From contig RGVD01000029.1 of the NCBI GenBank assembly GCA_010027395.1, positions 1 to 16,971 of the forward strand: a DNA stretch of 16,971 nt, in the 5' to 3' direction. This DNA is from Bacteroidota bacterium. GTDB lineage: Bacteria; Bacteroidota; Bacteroidia; UKL13-3. Position 1 is the stretch's first letter; each line of letters opens with the position of its first letter. The notes beneath the pieces were generated by a model that had not been told where the DNA came from, did no database searches, and saw only the letters and a list, made by a program, of their open reading frames with translations. A program made the position numbers and the translations under genes. This document shows, piece after piece, positions 8,330 to 15,253 of this stretch.

Positions 8330-9447
8330 GAAAAATTATCTATTGTATTTTTTTATTATTTGTTTCGCAAATTTTATTAGCACAGAATGTTTTTGATAAT
8401 GCTGCTATCAGCTTCAATATGCTTGGTGGATTTAGTTTTGCGCCAAATAAAGTGGAAAAAACAGGAGCAAGTTTAGATGGTATTGTTAATGGATTTGAGA
8501 TAGGTGTCACAAAACAGGTAAATGGAACTAAAGAATGGCATAATACATGGGGAAAACCCAGAATAGGTTTACATCTTCAGAGTATTTTTATGAACAAGCC
8601 AGATACTTTTGGTTACCATATTTCACTTCTTCCAAGTGTTGAACTTCGATTTTTTAAATGGCGAAATGCAGAATTTTCAGGCAAGGTAGCCATCGGAGCT
8701 GCTTACGCTAGCAAGGGTTTTGACAGACAAACCAATTTTGACAATAGGGCAGTAGGTTCACCTATTAACTTTGCGCTTGAAGTAGCAGGTATTTATCACC
8801 ACAAAATAACAAGTAAGGTTGATTTGAATCTAGAGCTTGGATATTATCATCTATCAAATGGTAGTTTCAAAATGCCTAACGGTGGTTACAACATCTATTA
8901 TACGAAGCTGGGAGTTAATTATTTTTTTAATCAAACACCATATAACAAAAGAACAGCACATCATTTAATATCAGACCACAAAAATATATATTATTCAGGT
9001 TACCTTGCCTTTGCTTATAGGGAGCAAGGAACTTTTGATTACCAAAGGCAATATCCCGTTTTTACATTGCATAATGCACTAATGAAGCCTTTAAATAAAG
9101 TATATAGTTTAGGTATTGGATTAGACCTTTTTTATGATGCAACTCAAGCTTTATTATATAAAGAAAAATTGTTGTATAGCAATATTAAGGAAAGTAATAA
9201 ATACCTTGCTGCATTGGGTTTTTGTAATGAATTAAGAATTGGTAAATTAGGACTGCCCTTGGAGGCTTATAGATACTTTTATGACTTGGATATAGTGAAA
9301 CAAGCAACTTATATTCGATTTGGGCTGAGTTACTATCCTGTTAAAAGATTTTTTATGGGATGTTATTTTAAAGGAAGTATCAACAGGTACAATACATTAG
9401 AGTCTGATTTTATGGAGTTTGCATTTGGCTACAGTATGAGGAAATAG
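8326..9447 (+). CDS. Outer-membrane PagL-like acyloxyacyl hydrolase (putative lipid A deacylase)
   Basis: The 373-residue protein has a signal peptide (MRKIIYCIFLLFVSQILLAQ, cleavage near residue 20) and alternating aromatic strands typical of an outer-membrane beta-barrel. The segment YYHLSNGSFKMPNGGYN around residues 173-189 matches the PagL active-site region, with His175 and Ser177 as likely catalytic residues. PagL removes the 3-O acyl chain of lipid A. The catalytic Glu expected about 12 residues after the serine is not evident (Asn189 sits there). The protein is also about twice the length of PagL (around 150-170 residues), with a further strand-rich half after residue 200. Its start overlaps the uvrC stop by four bases (ATGA). 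A membrane hydrolase is likely, but the substrate and even the activity are uncertain. Confidence 0.72.
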   Translation: MRKIIYCIFLLFVSQILLAQNVFDNAAISFNMLGGFSFAPNKVEKTGASLDGIVNGFEIGVTKQVNGTKEWHNTWGKPRIGLHLQSIFMNKPDTFGYHISLLPSVELRFFKWRNAEFSGKVAIGAAYASKGFDRQTNFDNRAVGSPINFALEVAGIYHHKITSKVDLNLELGYYHLSNGSFKMPNGGYNIYYTKLGVNYFFNQTPYNKRTAHHLISDHKNIYYSGYLAFAYREQGTFDYQRQYPVFTLHNALMKPLNKVYSLGIGLDLFYDATQALLYKEKLLYSNIKESNKYLAALGFCNELRIGKLGLPLEAYRYFYDLDIVKQATYIRFGLSYYPVKRFFMGCYFKGSINRYNTLESDFMEFAFGYSMRK

Positions 9448-9484
9448 CCGTTTATAAAGCCCTTTTTCAATTCACATTTACTCT

Positions 9485-9492
9485 TATATTCG
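9485..9492 (+). promoter_or_regulatory. Candidate -7 box for the aminotransferase operon
   Basis: TATATTCG fits TAnnTTCG and ends 18 bases before the ATG. An identical octamer followed by C lies before the TonB receptor at 12130. No convincing -33 TTG is seen at the normal spacing. Confidence 0.4.
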
Positions 9493-9510
9493 CAACCTAA
9501 ATAAAAATAC

Positions 9511-10701
9511 ATGACCCTGTCCAAACGTCTTGATTTTTTTGCAGAATCAAAAACATTAAAAATGGCAAAGCTTAGTCGCGAACTAAGTGCAAAGGGTGTT
9601 GATGTTATCAACTTAACTCTTGGTGAGCCAGATTTTGCAACACCTACACATATCATTGATGCAGCTAAAAAAGCAATGGATGATGGATTTACTAAATACC
9701 CTCCGGTGGCAGGTTATTTGGATTTGAAACAAGCTATTTGTCAAAAATTTAAAACAGATAACAACCTAGATTATAGCCCAGATCAAATAGTAGTTTCAAC
9801 GGGTGCAAAGCAAAGTATTATGAATGTAATACTCAGTATTGTAAACCCAGGTGATGAAGTGGTCATTCCTACACCTTATTGGGTTAGTTACTCTGAAATG
9901 GTAAAATTTGCAGAGGGTATTCCTGTTTTGGTGGATGCAACAGTTGAACAAAATTATAAAGTTTCAGCTGCACAAATTGAAGCGGCTATTACCCCAAAAA
10001 CAAAATTGTTTATGTTTTCTTCCCCGTGCAATCCTTCTGGTAGCATTTGGAGCAAACAAGAACTTTCAGAATTAGCAGAAGTACTTAAGAAATACCCCGA
10101 GATTTATATTCTATCGGATGAGATATATGAGCATATTAATTTCATAGGAAAACACGAAAGCATCGCACAGTTCGATTACTTGAAGGAAAGAGTAATCATT
10201 GTTAATGGTGTGAGTAAAGGTTTTGCTATGACAGGTTGGCGTCTAGGATATATTGGTGCATCTAAAGAAATTGCTCAAGCTTGTGAAAAGATTCAAGGTC
10301 AATTTACATCAGGTGCTAATAGTATTGCGCAGAGAGCAACATTAGCTGCATTAACTACTGATTTGAAGCCCACTTACGATATGCAAGCAGCCTATCACCG
10401 AAGAAGAGACCTAGTTGTGAACCTAACAAAAGAAATCAAAGGTTTTACTTGTAATATCCCTAATGGTGCCTTTTACCTTTTTCCTGATGTTAGGTCATAT
10501 TTTGGAAAAAGTGATGGCCATTTCAAAATTGAAAATGCAGATGATTTATGCATGTATTTATTAGAAACTGCTCATGTTTCATTAGTAAGTGGTGATGCAT
10601 TTGGAACTGATACCTGTATTCGTATTAGTTTTGCAACAGCTGACGAGAAATTAATTGAAGCTTTTAGTCGTATGAAAAAGGCTTTAGATAAACTACAATA
10701 A
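9511..10701 (+). CDS. aspC: PLP-dependent aspartate aminotransferase (class I, type Ib)
   Basis: The cytosolic enzyme exchanges amino groups between aspartate and 2-oxoglutarate, linking the TCA cycle with amino-acid synthesis. The 396 residues match the family length. Key features are LTLGEPDF near the N-terminus (39-42), SSPCNPSGS with Asn174, LSDEIYEHI with Asp203 binding the PLP pyridine nitrogen and Tyr206, and VSKGFAMTGWRLGY with Lys236 as the Schiff-base lysine. Arg371 in CIRISFA should bind the substrate alpha-carboxylate. The sequence is closer to the thermophile/Bacillus-type enzymes than to E. coli AspC, so substrate range may include other amino or keto acids. It is followed after 8 bases by the heptose kinase gene, probably as one operon. 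Confidence 0.92.
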   Translation: MTLSKRLDFFAESKTLKMAKLSRELSAKGVDVINLTLGEPDFATPTHIIDAAKKAMDDGFTKYPPVAGYLDLKQAICQKFKTDNNLDYSPDQIVVSTGAKQSIMNVILSIVNPGDEVVIPTPYWVSYSEMVKFAEGIPVLVDATVEQNYKVSAAQIEAAITPKTKLFMFSSPCNPSGSIWSKQELSELAEVLKKYPEIYILSDEIYEHINFIGKHESIAQFDYLKERVIIVNGVSKGFAMTGWRLGYIGASKEIAQACEKIQGQFTSGANSIAQRATLAALTTDLKPTYDMQAAYHRRRDLVVNLTKEIKGFTCNIPNGAFYLFPDVRSYFGKSDGHFKIENADDLCMYLLETAHVSLVSGDAFGTDTCIRISFATADEKLIEAFSRMKKALDKLQ

Positions 10702-10709
10702 TTATTCAA

Positions 10710-11693
10710 TTGAAGGTGGATAGATTAACCATAGAGAAGTTTAAAAATACCCGAGTTTTAGTATTGGGTGATGTGATGATTGATGCCTACTTATTTGGCA
10801 AAGTTGAACGAATTTCTCCTGAGGCTCCAGTGCCTGTGGTGGCGGTAGTACATAAAGAAAATAGATTAGGCGGTGCTGCCAATGTAGCTGTTAACTTGGT
10901 GGCATTAGGTGCAAAACCCATTTTGTGTTCTGTAGTTGGAAATGATGCTGAAGGAAAAGATTTGATTGACCTAATAAAATCTAGTGGCATTGGTGCAGAT
11001 GGAATTATACAATCAAAAGAAAGAGTAACAACCATAAAAACCCGAGTTATTTCACAAAGCACACAAATGCTTCGGATTGATAATGAAATAACGGATTCAT
11101 TAAATCAAGAAGATGATAGTAGGCTAATCAGTAAAGTAAAAGAATTACTTAAAGAGGCGGATGTTATTATTTTTGAGGACTACGATAAAGGTGTTATTTC
11201 AGAACATTTAATTTCACAAATAACCCAAGAAGCAAATGCACTTAATATTCCTATCGTGGTTGATCCTAAGAAGCGAAATTTTATGAGTTATCAAAAAGCT
11301 TCCCTTTTCAAACCAAACTTAAAGGAATTGCGAGAAGGTTTTAAACGCGATTTTGATATTGATAACAAAGAGGAATTTGAATCAGTCTGCAAGGATTTGA
11401 TGCAAGACATGGGTTTGAAAAATTTATTTGTTACGCTAAGTGAGCGAGGTGTAATGATTACAAATGGCAATGAATTTTATTATATACCTGCTCATTTACG
11501 AAAAATTGCTGATGTTAGTGGAGCAGGGGATACTGTAATAAGTGTGGCTTCATTATGCATGGCACTTGGATTGCCTTTGAAGCAAGTTGCCCAAATATCA
11601 AACTTAGCAGGTGGTTTGGTTTGCGAGGAAGTTGGAGTGGTGCCAATCAATAAAGAAAAATTGATTGAGGAAATTGAGAGTATCGATTGGTAA
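10710..11693 (+). CDS. hldA: D-glycero-beta-D-manno-heptose-7-phosphate kinase (HldA / RfaE N-domain type)
   Basis: This PfkB-family sugar kinase should add phosphate at C1 of heptose 7-phosphate on the way to ADP-heptose for LPS core. The 327 residues contain DVMIDAYLFGKVERISPEAPVPV near the N-terminus, strongly typical of RfaE, then the GG motif NRLGGAANVAVNL (about 51-63). The PfkB signature DVSGAGDT has Asp274 as catalytic base. The C-terminal adenylyltransferase domain of bifunctional HldE is absent, so a separate HldC/RfaE2 should be encoded elsewhere. The start is TTG at 10710 in most alignments I can imagine, with GTG at 10716 as an alternative and no ATG nearby. The 8-base gap to aspC suggests co-transcription. 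No clear terminator lies directly after it. Confidence 0.88.
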   Translation: MKVDRLTIEKFKNTRVLVLGDVMIDAYLFGKVERISPEAPVPVVAVVHKENRLGGAANVAVNLVALGAKPILCSVVGNDAEGKDLIDLIKSSGIGADGIIQSKERVTTIKTRVISQSTQMLRIDNEITDSLNQEDDSRLISKVKELLKEADVIIFEDYDKGVISEHLISQITQEANALNIPIVVDPKKRNFMSYQKASLFKPNLKELREGFKRDFDIDNKEEFESVCKDLMQDMGLKNLFVTLSERGVMITNGNEFYYIPAHLRKIADVSGAGDTVISVASLCMALGLPLKQVAQISNLAGGLVCEEVGVVPINKEKLIEEIESIDW

Positions 11694-11698
11694 AAAAC

Positions 11699-11833
11699 TT
11701 AATCATCATCTACATTTTTACATTTTTTTTCAATTTTAATCATCCTCCTGATTTTAGGGGTCAGATTATCTTGACTTACTATTCTGCGTTTTTTGAGAAC
11801 TTTTTTCCGATATTGATAATATATTAATCCCAT
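11699..11833 (-). CDS. Doubtful 44-residue basic small ORF
   Basis: From ATG at 11833 the minus strand encodes 44 residues starting MGLIYYQYRKKVLKKRRIVS, rich in Lys/Arg and ending in Asp-Asp-Asp. The same frame stays open upstream to about 11925 without an ATG, and that extension also reads plausibly (FNIWYIPNKYRDE). It could be a small nucleic-acid-binding protein, the tail of a truncated gene, or chance: T-tracts on the plus strand automatically give lysines here. I recognise no family. Confidence 0.2.
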   Translation of the reverse strand: MGLIYYQYRKKVLKKRRIVSQDNLTPKIRRMIKIEKKCKNVDDD

Positions 11834-11991
11834 TTTAAATTTTTTTGTTTCATCTCGGTACTTATTTGGAATGTACCAAATATTAAAGTGTTGATTTTTA
11901 GCTCTCTTGCTTTTTGGTCTTTAATATGCTAGTAGTATGTAAAACAAGCCTATACACTTACAAAAAGTATATAAAAATCTTGTCTTACAAT

Positions 11992-12083
11992 AGGTTTCCG
12001 GAGCAAGTGAGGCGGCTACGGGGTGACCTGAGGCATGATGAAGCAAAAGAAATCCTGCTAGTTGTAGCGGGATTCTTTTTTTT
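11992..12083 (+). ncRNA. GC-rich candidate structured RNA or attenuator ending in a terminator
   Basis: The core 12000-12044 is about 62% G+C (28 of 45) inside a surrounding of roughly 30%, and is strikingly G-rich. It leads directly into an intrinsic terminator. AGGTTTC (11992-11998) can pair with GAAATCCT (12049-12056) with one bulged T, closing the core. GCTAC inside the core can also pair with GTAGC of the terminator's 3' arm. Both pairings would compete with the terminator. I matched it by eye against common riboswitch signatures (TPP, cobalamin, SAM, c-di-GMP, fluoride, glycine) and against tmRNA, SRP and RNase P and found no convincing agreement. Alternatives are a dispersed intergenic repeat, or simply the 3' UTR of the heptose kinase transcript. 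No good promoter is visible just upstream. Confidence 0.4.
12051..12083 (+). terminator. Strong intrinsic terminator upstream of the TonB receptor gene
   Basis: AATCCTGCTA (12051-12060) and TAGCGGGATT (12065-12074) form a 10-bp stem with one wobble around a GTTG loop, followed by C and eight T residues. On the opposite strand a T-rich tract also follows the hairpin, so it may act in both directions. It would stop read-through from the heptose kinase operon before the receptor. Confidence 0.9.
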
Positions 12084-12129
12084 ATTCTCTTTCTATGCAA
12101 CTTTAATAAGCATTAATTGCACTTATTTT

Positions 12130-12137
12130 TATATTCG
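12130..12137 (+). promoter_or_regulatory. Candidate -7 box for the TonB receptor gene
   Basis: TATATTCG fits TAnnTTCG. It lies downstream of the terminator and ends 10 bases before the ATG at 12148. This supports an independent promoter for the receptor and the inner ATG as the true start. A matching -33 element is not obvious. Confidence 0.45.
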
Positions 12138-12147
12138 CCCAAGAATA

Positions 12148-14430
12148 ATGAAAAAGACATTTACCGCCTTAAGTTTATTAACCATACTATTTACATTTTC
12201 AGCTTCAGCCCAAAACGGTGAAATCCGCGGATTTGTTTATGATAAATCTACAGGAGAGCCTATTATTTTTACCAATGTGGTTATTAAAGAATTAAACCTA
12301 GGAAAAGCTACAGATATCAATGGTTTTTACACCATTACTAAATTGAAATCGGGTAGTTATACTTTGTTGTGTTGGAGTATTGGATTTGATACTGCAAAAG
12401 CTACAGTTGAAATTAAATCAGGCAGAGTAATAAATCAAAACCTTTATTTAGTTCAGAAAAAATATGAAATAGGAGAGGTAGAGATTAAAGGTGAGAAAGT
12501 AAAACTCAAAGAAAATGTAAATATTTCGGTTAACACTATTACACAAAAAGAATTGAAACAGCTGCCCACTTTTGGTGGAGAGCCTGATTTGGTGCAATAT
12601 TTACAAGTATTGCCTGGTGTTGTATTTAGTGGTGACCAAGGTGGACAATTGTATATTAGAGGTGGTTCACCAGTAATGAACAAGGTAATGTTAGATGGTA
12701 TGATAATTTATAACCCATTCCATTCAATAGGTTTATTCAGTGTGTTTGATGCAGATATCATTCGAAATGCAGATGTATATGCAGGTGGATTTAATGCACA
12801 ATATGGTGGTAGGATAGGAGGGATAATTGATGTTAATACCCGCGAAGGAAACAAAAAAAGATTTTCAGGTAAAATTTCAGCCAATCCAATAACAGCAAAG
12901 ATTTTATTGGAAGGACCCATTAGTAAATTTAGTGAAGGTGGAGCAAGTGCATCCTATATTCTTTCTTACAAAACCTCTTATTTAAACCATACTGCACCCA
13001 CTTTGTATAACTATGGTGATGCTAAGAGGGGCCTACCTTACAGCTTTGATGATGTGTATGGGAAATACAGTTATATAGGTCCTAATGGTAGCAGAATAAA
13101 TTTATTTGGTTTTAATTTTGTTGATAATGCAAATTTTGCTGCTACGGATTATAGATGGACTTCGACTGGTGCTGGTGCAAATTTGATGCTAATCCCAGAA
13201 GGCTCTAGCACTATAATTAATGGAACTTTTGGTTATTCAAATTATGGTATTGAACAATCAGAGGCTGATAATTTGCCAAGAAAAAGCTCTATTAATGGTT
13301 TTAATGCAGGTTTGAATTTTACCTACTTTTTTGGTAAAGATGATATTAAATACGGTATTGATTTAGTTGGATTCAGCACTGCCTTTTCATATATAAATTC
13401 TTATGGAAGAAAATTGGAACAAACCGATAATACTACAGAGATTGGTGGTTTTGTAAAATATAAAAAGGTATTGGGCCGCTTTGTGCTGGAGCCAGGATTA
13501 AGGGTTCAATCTTATTCGTCATTATCTGAACAAAGTTTTGAACCACGCTTGGGACTTAAATACAATGCATCGAGCCACCTCAGGTTTAAAGCCTCAGGAG
13601 GATGGTATTCTCAAAATTTATTAGCTGCAGTGAGTGATCAAGATGTGGTGAATTTGTTTTATGGATTTGTGTCAAGCCCAGACCAAGTGAATAATAGTTC
13701 GTATAGAAGACAGACTGCCCAACATGCTGCCGTGGGTTTTGAATTAGATTTAGGAAAACATTCTGAAATTAATGTGGAAGGGTTTTATAAAAACTTCAGC
13801 CAAATTGTAAACATCAATAGAGATAAAAAATACGAAGATAATGATGCCAATGCCGCTAAAGCTGATAACTTAAAAGCTGATTATATCGTAGAAACTGGTA
13901 ATTCTTTTGGAATGGACTTTAGGTATAAATATGATTATAAGAGATTTTATTTCTGGGCAGTATATTCATTAACCTACGTAAACAGAAACGATGGTACACG
14001 AGATTATTTCCCTAACTTTGATAGAAGACATAACATAAACCTTGTTGGTACTTATGCATGGGGCAACAAGCAAAGTTGGAGTTTAAATTCGCGTTGGAAT
14101 TTTGGTTCGGGATTTCCATTTACCCAAACACAAGGCCAATATGAGTCTATCAGTTTTACAGATGGAATTGGAACCGATATAAAAACTCAAAACGGAACGC
14201 TAGCCTCGCATTATACAGATATAAATACAGGTCGTTTGCCCTATTTTCACCGATTGGATTTGTCATTATCAAAGAAATTATATTTTGGTGAACACAAAAC
14301 CATGACCATTACTGCCGCAGCTACCAATGTTTATGACAGGGCAAATATTTTCTACTTCGATAGAAATACACATACACGTATCAACCAATTACCTATCATC
14401 CCTACATTGGGATTTAACTATACTTTTTAG
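12148..14430 (+). CDS. TonB-dependent outer-membrane receptor with carboxypeptidase-regulatory-like domain
   Basis: The 760-residue protein has a clear signal peptide (MKKTFTALSLLTILFTFSASAQ, cleavage around residue 21). A carboxypeptidase-D regulatory-like fold follows (about 25-110: IRGFVYDKSTGEPIIFTNV and TDINGFYTI). The plug (about 128-232) carries LPGVVFSGDQGGQLYIRGGSP, VMLDGMIIYNPFHSIGLFSVF and the end motif GGIIDVNTR. A long barrel ends in the aromatic FNYTF. Such receptors import a ligand across the outer membrane using TonB energy. It is shorter than typical SusC proteins (about 1000 residues) and has no SusD neighbour, so a siderophore, metal or peptide ligand is as likely as a glycan. 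ATG 12148 is chosen because a terminator and a -7 box lie between it and any upstream in-frame start. Confidence 0.92.
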   Translation: MKKTFTALSLLTILFTFSASAQNGEIRGFVYDKSTGEPIIFTNVVIKELNLGKATDINGFYTITKLKSGSYTLLCWSIGFDTAKATVEIKSGRVINQNLYLVQKKYEIGEVEIKGEKVKLKENVNISVNTITQKELKQLPTFGGEPDLVQYLQVLPGVVFSGDQGGQLYIRGGSPVMNKVMLDGMIIYNPFHSIGLFSVFDADIIRNADVYAGGFNAQYGGRIGGIIDVNTREGNKKRFSGKISANPITAKILLEGPISKFSEGGASASYILSYKTSYLNHTAPTLYNYGDAKRGLPYSFDDVYGKYSYIGPNGSRINLFGFNFVDNANFAATDYRWTSTGAGANLMLIPEGSSTIINGTFGYSNYGIEQSEADNLPRKSSINGFNAGLNFTYFFGKDDIKYGIDLVGFSTAFSYINSYGRKLEQTDNTTEIGGFVKYKKVLGRFVLEPGLRVQSYSSLSEQSFEPRLGLKYNASSHLRFKASGGWYSQNLLAAVSDQDVVNLFYGFVSSPDQVNNSSYRRQTAQHAAVGFELDLGKHSEINVEGFYKNFSQIVNINRDKKYEDNDANAAKADNLKADYIVETGNSFGMDFRYKYDYKRFYFWAVYSLTYVNRNDGTRDYFPNFDRRHNINLVGTYAWGNKQSWSLNSRWNFGSGFPFTQTQGQYESISFTDGIGTDIKTQNGTLASHYTDINTGRLPYFHRLDLSLSKKLYFGEHKTMTITAAATNVYDRANIFYFDRNTHTRINQLPIIPTLGFNYTF

Positions 14431-15170
14431 CGGTTGATTAATTTCATTTATTTGATTAAATTTTCAATTAGCAGATTCATTTTAGCTTAATAAGTTATTT
14501 TATTCAATGTTATTTTTGACAATTCATATTGATCACAAATAAGTTCGTGAATTATTCATAGTGATTGGTGTAGGCAGTTGGTTTAAATCAATTAATTAGT
14601 TAAGATAGTATTTGCTTATTTATTGTTTGAAAGAACAAAGGCTTGCTCCAATATGCTCAAACTGCTGGAATTGGATTTGCAAAACTAACATGGTTTGTTT
14701 TTAGCTCAACAACTATACATATTGCTGCTCGCGTTTGATGGACTGAATGAAATAGAATTGCTAAAAATACTTATACCAAATGACTTAAGATTTTGTGGTA
14801 AAGGTATGGTGGCAAACACATTTTGTCCATTGCTAGTCAACCTTGTCACTTGATAGAGTATTGTATAAATAAAACAATTTCTGATGCTAATAGAAGAAAC
14901 TGTTATTAACCCAACAAATGCCAGTTGAAAAGAATCTTTTACTTGTTTGGCTATAATCACGAAAAGCAAGACTTTAGTTTTGTCTATTTTCAATGATAAT
15001 GCAACTAAATTTTTATATACATAATTTAACTGAAAATTATTACTAATTTAAAAAACAGGTTGTTTTACATATTTTGAGCTAATTTTCTGATTTTATGTGT
15101 TTTAAAATGAGATATTCTTTTTTTACAATCATTTTTAGTTCTTAAATAAAACAAAAAATACAAAGTAGAA

Positions 15171-15200
15171 TTGGAAATTCGCTATTTAAAAATAAATTTG
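15171..15200 (+). promoter_or_regulatory. Bacteroidota-type promoter for rpsU
   Basis: TTG at 15171-15173 and TAAATTTG at 15193-15200 are separated by 19 bases, an excellent match to the TTG-N19-TAnnTTTG vegetative promoter. Transcription should begin near 15207, giving a leader of roughly 45 bases. Confidence 0.7.
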
Positions 15201-15235
15201 CAGTCCTTGTTAAGGAAATAATAAGAGACTATAAG

Positions 15236-15246
15236 GAAAGGAGGTG
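15236..15246 (+). promoter_or_regulatory. Extended Shine-Dalgarno sequence of rpsU
   Basis: GAAAGGAGGTG is complementary over 11 bases to the standard 16S rRNA 3' tail and sits 7 bases before the ATG. No other gene here has an SD of this strength. In Flavobacterium johnsoniae, bS21, bS18 and bS6 have been reported to occlude the anti-SD, with the rpsU SD serving autoregulation. The same logic is inferred here. Confidence 0.85.
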
Positions 15247-15253
15247 TACACAA

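Larger units (their letters stand above)
11694..12147. other. 454-bp intergenic region between the heptose kinase and TonB receptor genes
   Basis: The first 300 bases are very AT-rich, with T-tracts on the plus strand and no convincing plus-strand gene. On the minus strand a 44-codon ORF (11699-11833) is listed separately. The last 160 bases hold a GC-rich segment, an intrinsic terminator and a candidate promoter for the receptor gene. A plus-strand frame from 11914 stays open into the receptor, but it runs through the terminator and places the signal peptide internally, so I treat that extension as non-coding. Confidence 0.7.
14431..15253. other. 823-bp AT-rich intergenic region before rpsU
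   Basis: No gene is convincingly supported. Around 14641-14850 the plus strand has several short open stretches in different frames, one of about 53 codons from TTG 14695 containing DGLNEIELLKILIPNDLRF. The minus strand is open for 95 codons over 14706-14993. No reading frame shows a recognisable domain. The plus-strand fragments could be a decayed gene or transposase relic, or chance. I see no terminal inverted repeats or target duplications. The last 85 bases hold the rpsU promoter and leader. Confidence 0.6.

Noticed and set aside
11744..11749. AGGAGG on the minus strand inside the small ORF, as an SD for a still shorter gene
   Set aside because: Bacteroidota genes generally do not use SDs, and the peptide that would follow is only about 14 residues and lysine-rich from T-tracts.
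11992..12050. Known riboswitch (TPP, cobalamin, c-di-GMP) or hammerhead ribozyme
   Set aside because: Partial resemblances such as GGGGTGACCTGAGG and CATGATGAAG do not include the required conserved cores (no B12 box, no full THI box, no CUGAUGA plus GAAA arrangement).
14706..14993. 95-codon minus-strand frame before rpsU
   Set aside because: No recognisable domain and no promoter. Its Ser/Ile/Phe-rich composition is what an antisense reading of AT-rich or decayed coding DNA gives.
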